From the NCBI GenBank assembly GCA_964518905.1, contig CAZFJL010000021.1, positions 8,725 through 72,724 of the forward strand: 64,000 nt of DNA. Direction: 5' to 3'. The stretch comes from RDYZ01 sp964518905 (GTDB taxonomy: Bacteria > Cyanobacteriota > Cyanobacteriia > Cyanobacteriales > Geitlerinemataceae). A program made the translations under genes and the position numbers. The stretch's first letter is position 1, and the number at the start of each line of letters is the position of its first letter. Shown one piece after another: positions 63,991 to 64,000 of this stretch. The notes under the pieces are model-generated. The model was given only the letters and a program-made list of their open reading frames with translations. It had not been told where the DNA came from and did not search any database.

Positions 63991-64000
63991 CTTCGACCAG

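Overview
The window is a 64-kb piece of a cyanobacterial chromosome. The evidence is the set of oxygenic-photosynthesis genes (psbA for D1, petC-petA for the Rieske protein and cytochrome f, ycf3), the cyanobacterial-type pilB/pilT/pilC, desA, DUF3067, DUF502 and YaaW families, and the very frequent octamer GCGATCGC (HIP1), which is typical of many cyanobacterial genomes. The species cannot be fixed from sequence alone. No rRNA, tRNA or CRISPR array was seen.

Layout. 1-7.2 kb: the 3' end of cysS, a ribosomal S1 protein, a dienelactone hydrolase, and the type IV pilus genes pilB, pilT and pilC on the minus strand. 7.2-11.9 kb: grpE and a DnaK1-like dnaK on the plus strand, separated by about 1 kb of IS200/IS605-type (TnpB) debris, with related fragments upstream of grpE and between pilC and pilT. 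11.9-25 kb: a methyltransferase, a PAS/GAF/GGDEF diguanylate cyclase, rpiA (with another deleted tnpB element upstream), YaaW-like and DUF502 membrane proteins, an ArnT-like glycosyltransferase, the desaturase desA, and a fructosamine-kinase-like gene. 25-28.6 kb: ffh, a secreted protein, ycf3 and gatC. 28.7-33.7 kb: a three-gene minus-strand set of a Cache/HAMP sensor with a cyclase domain that has lost its catalytic residues, an MscS channel with a cyclic-nucleotide-binding domain, and a PstS-like lipoprotein. 33.8-48.6 kb: a fibrillin-like protein, a pair of M16 peptidase homologues, a TetR regulator, a glycosyltransferase/TspO/aspartoacylase-like run, a ferrochelatase-like protein with a histidine-rich tail, a peroxiredoxin-like protein, an ABC ATPase, a secreted protein and a divergent MDR dehydrogenase. 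48.7-57.7 kb: psbA (E130 form), an SH3 protein, a PEP-CTERM protein, acs, an alpha/beta-hydrolase homologue without a usual nucleophile, petC-petA and DUF3067. 57.7-64 kb: a co-directional group of five metabolic genes (KamA-like radical SAM, PLP aminotransferase, SDR, ThDP enzyme, methyltransferase) that looks like a small specialised pathway. One copy of a dispersed repeat lies at its upstream edge.

Most of the window is ordinary core cyanobacterial genome. The parts most worth a second look are the five-gene cluster at the right end, the degenerate-cyclase/MscS/lipoprotein set, the His-tailed ferrochelatase homologue, and the transposon debris that splits grpE from dnaK. All family assignments come from motifs recognised by eye; no database search was run.
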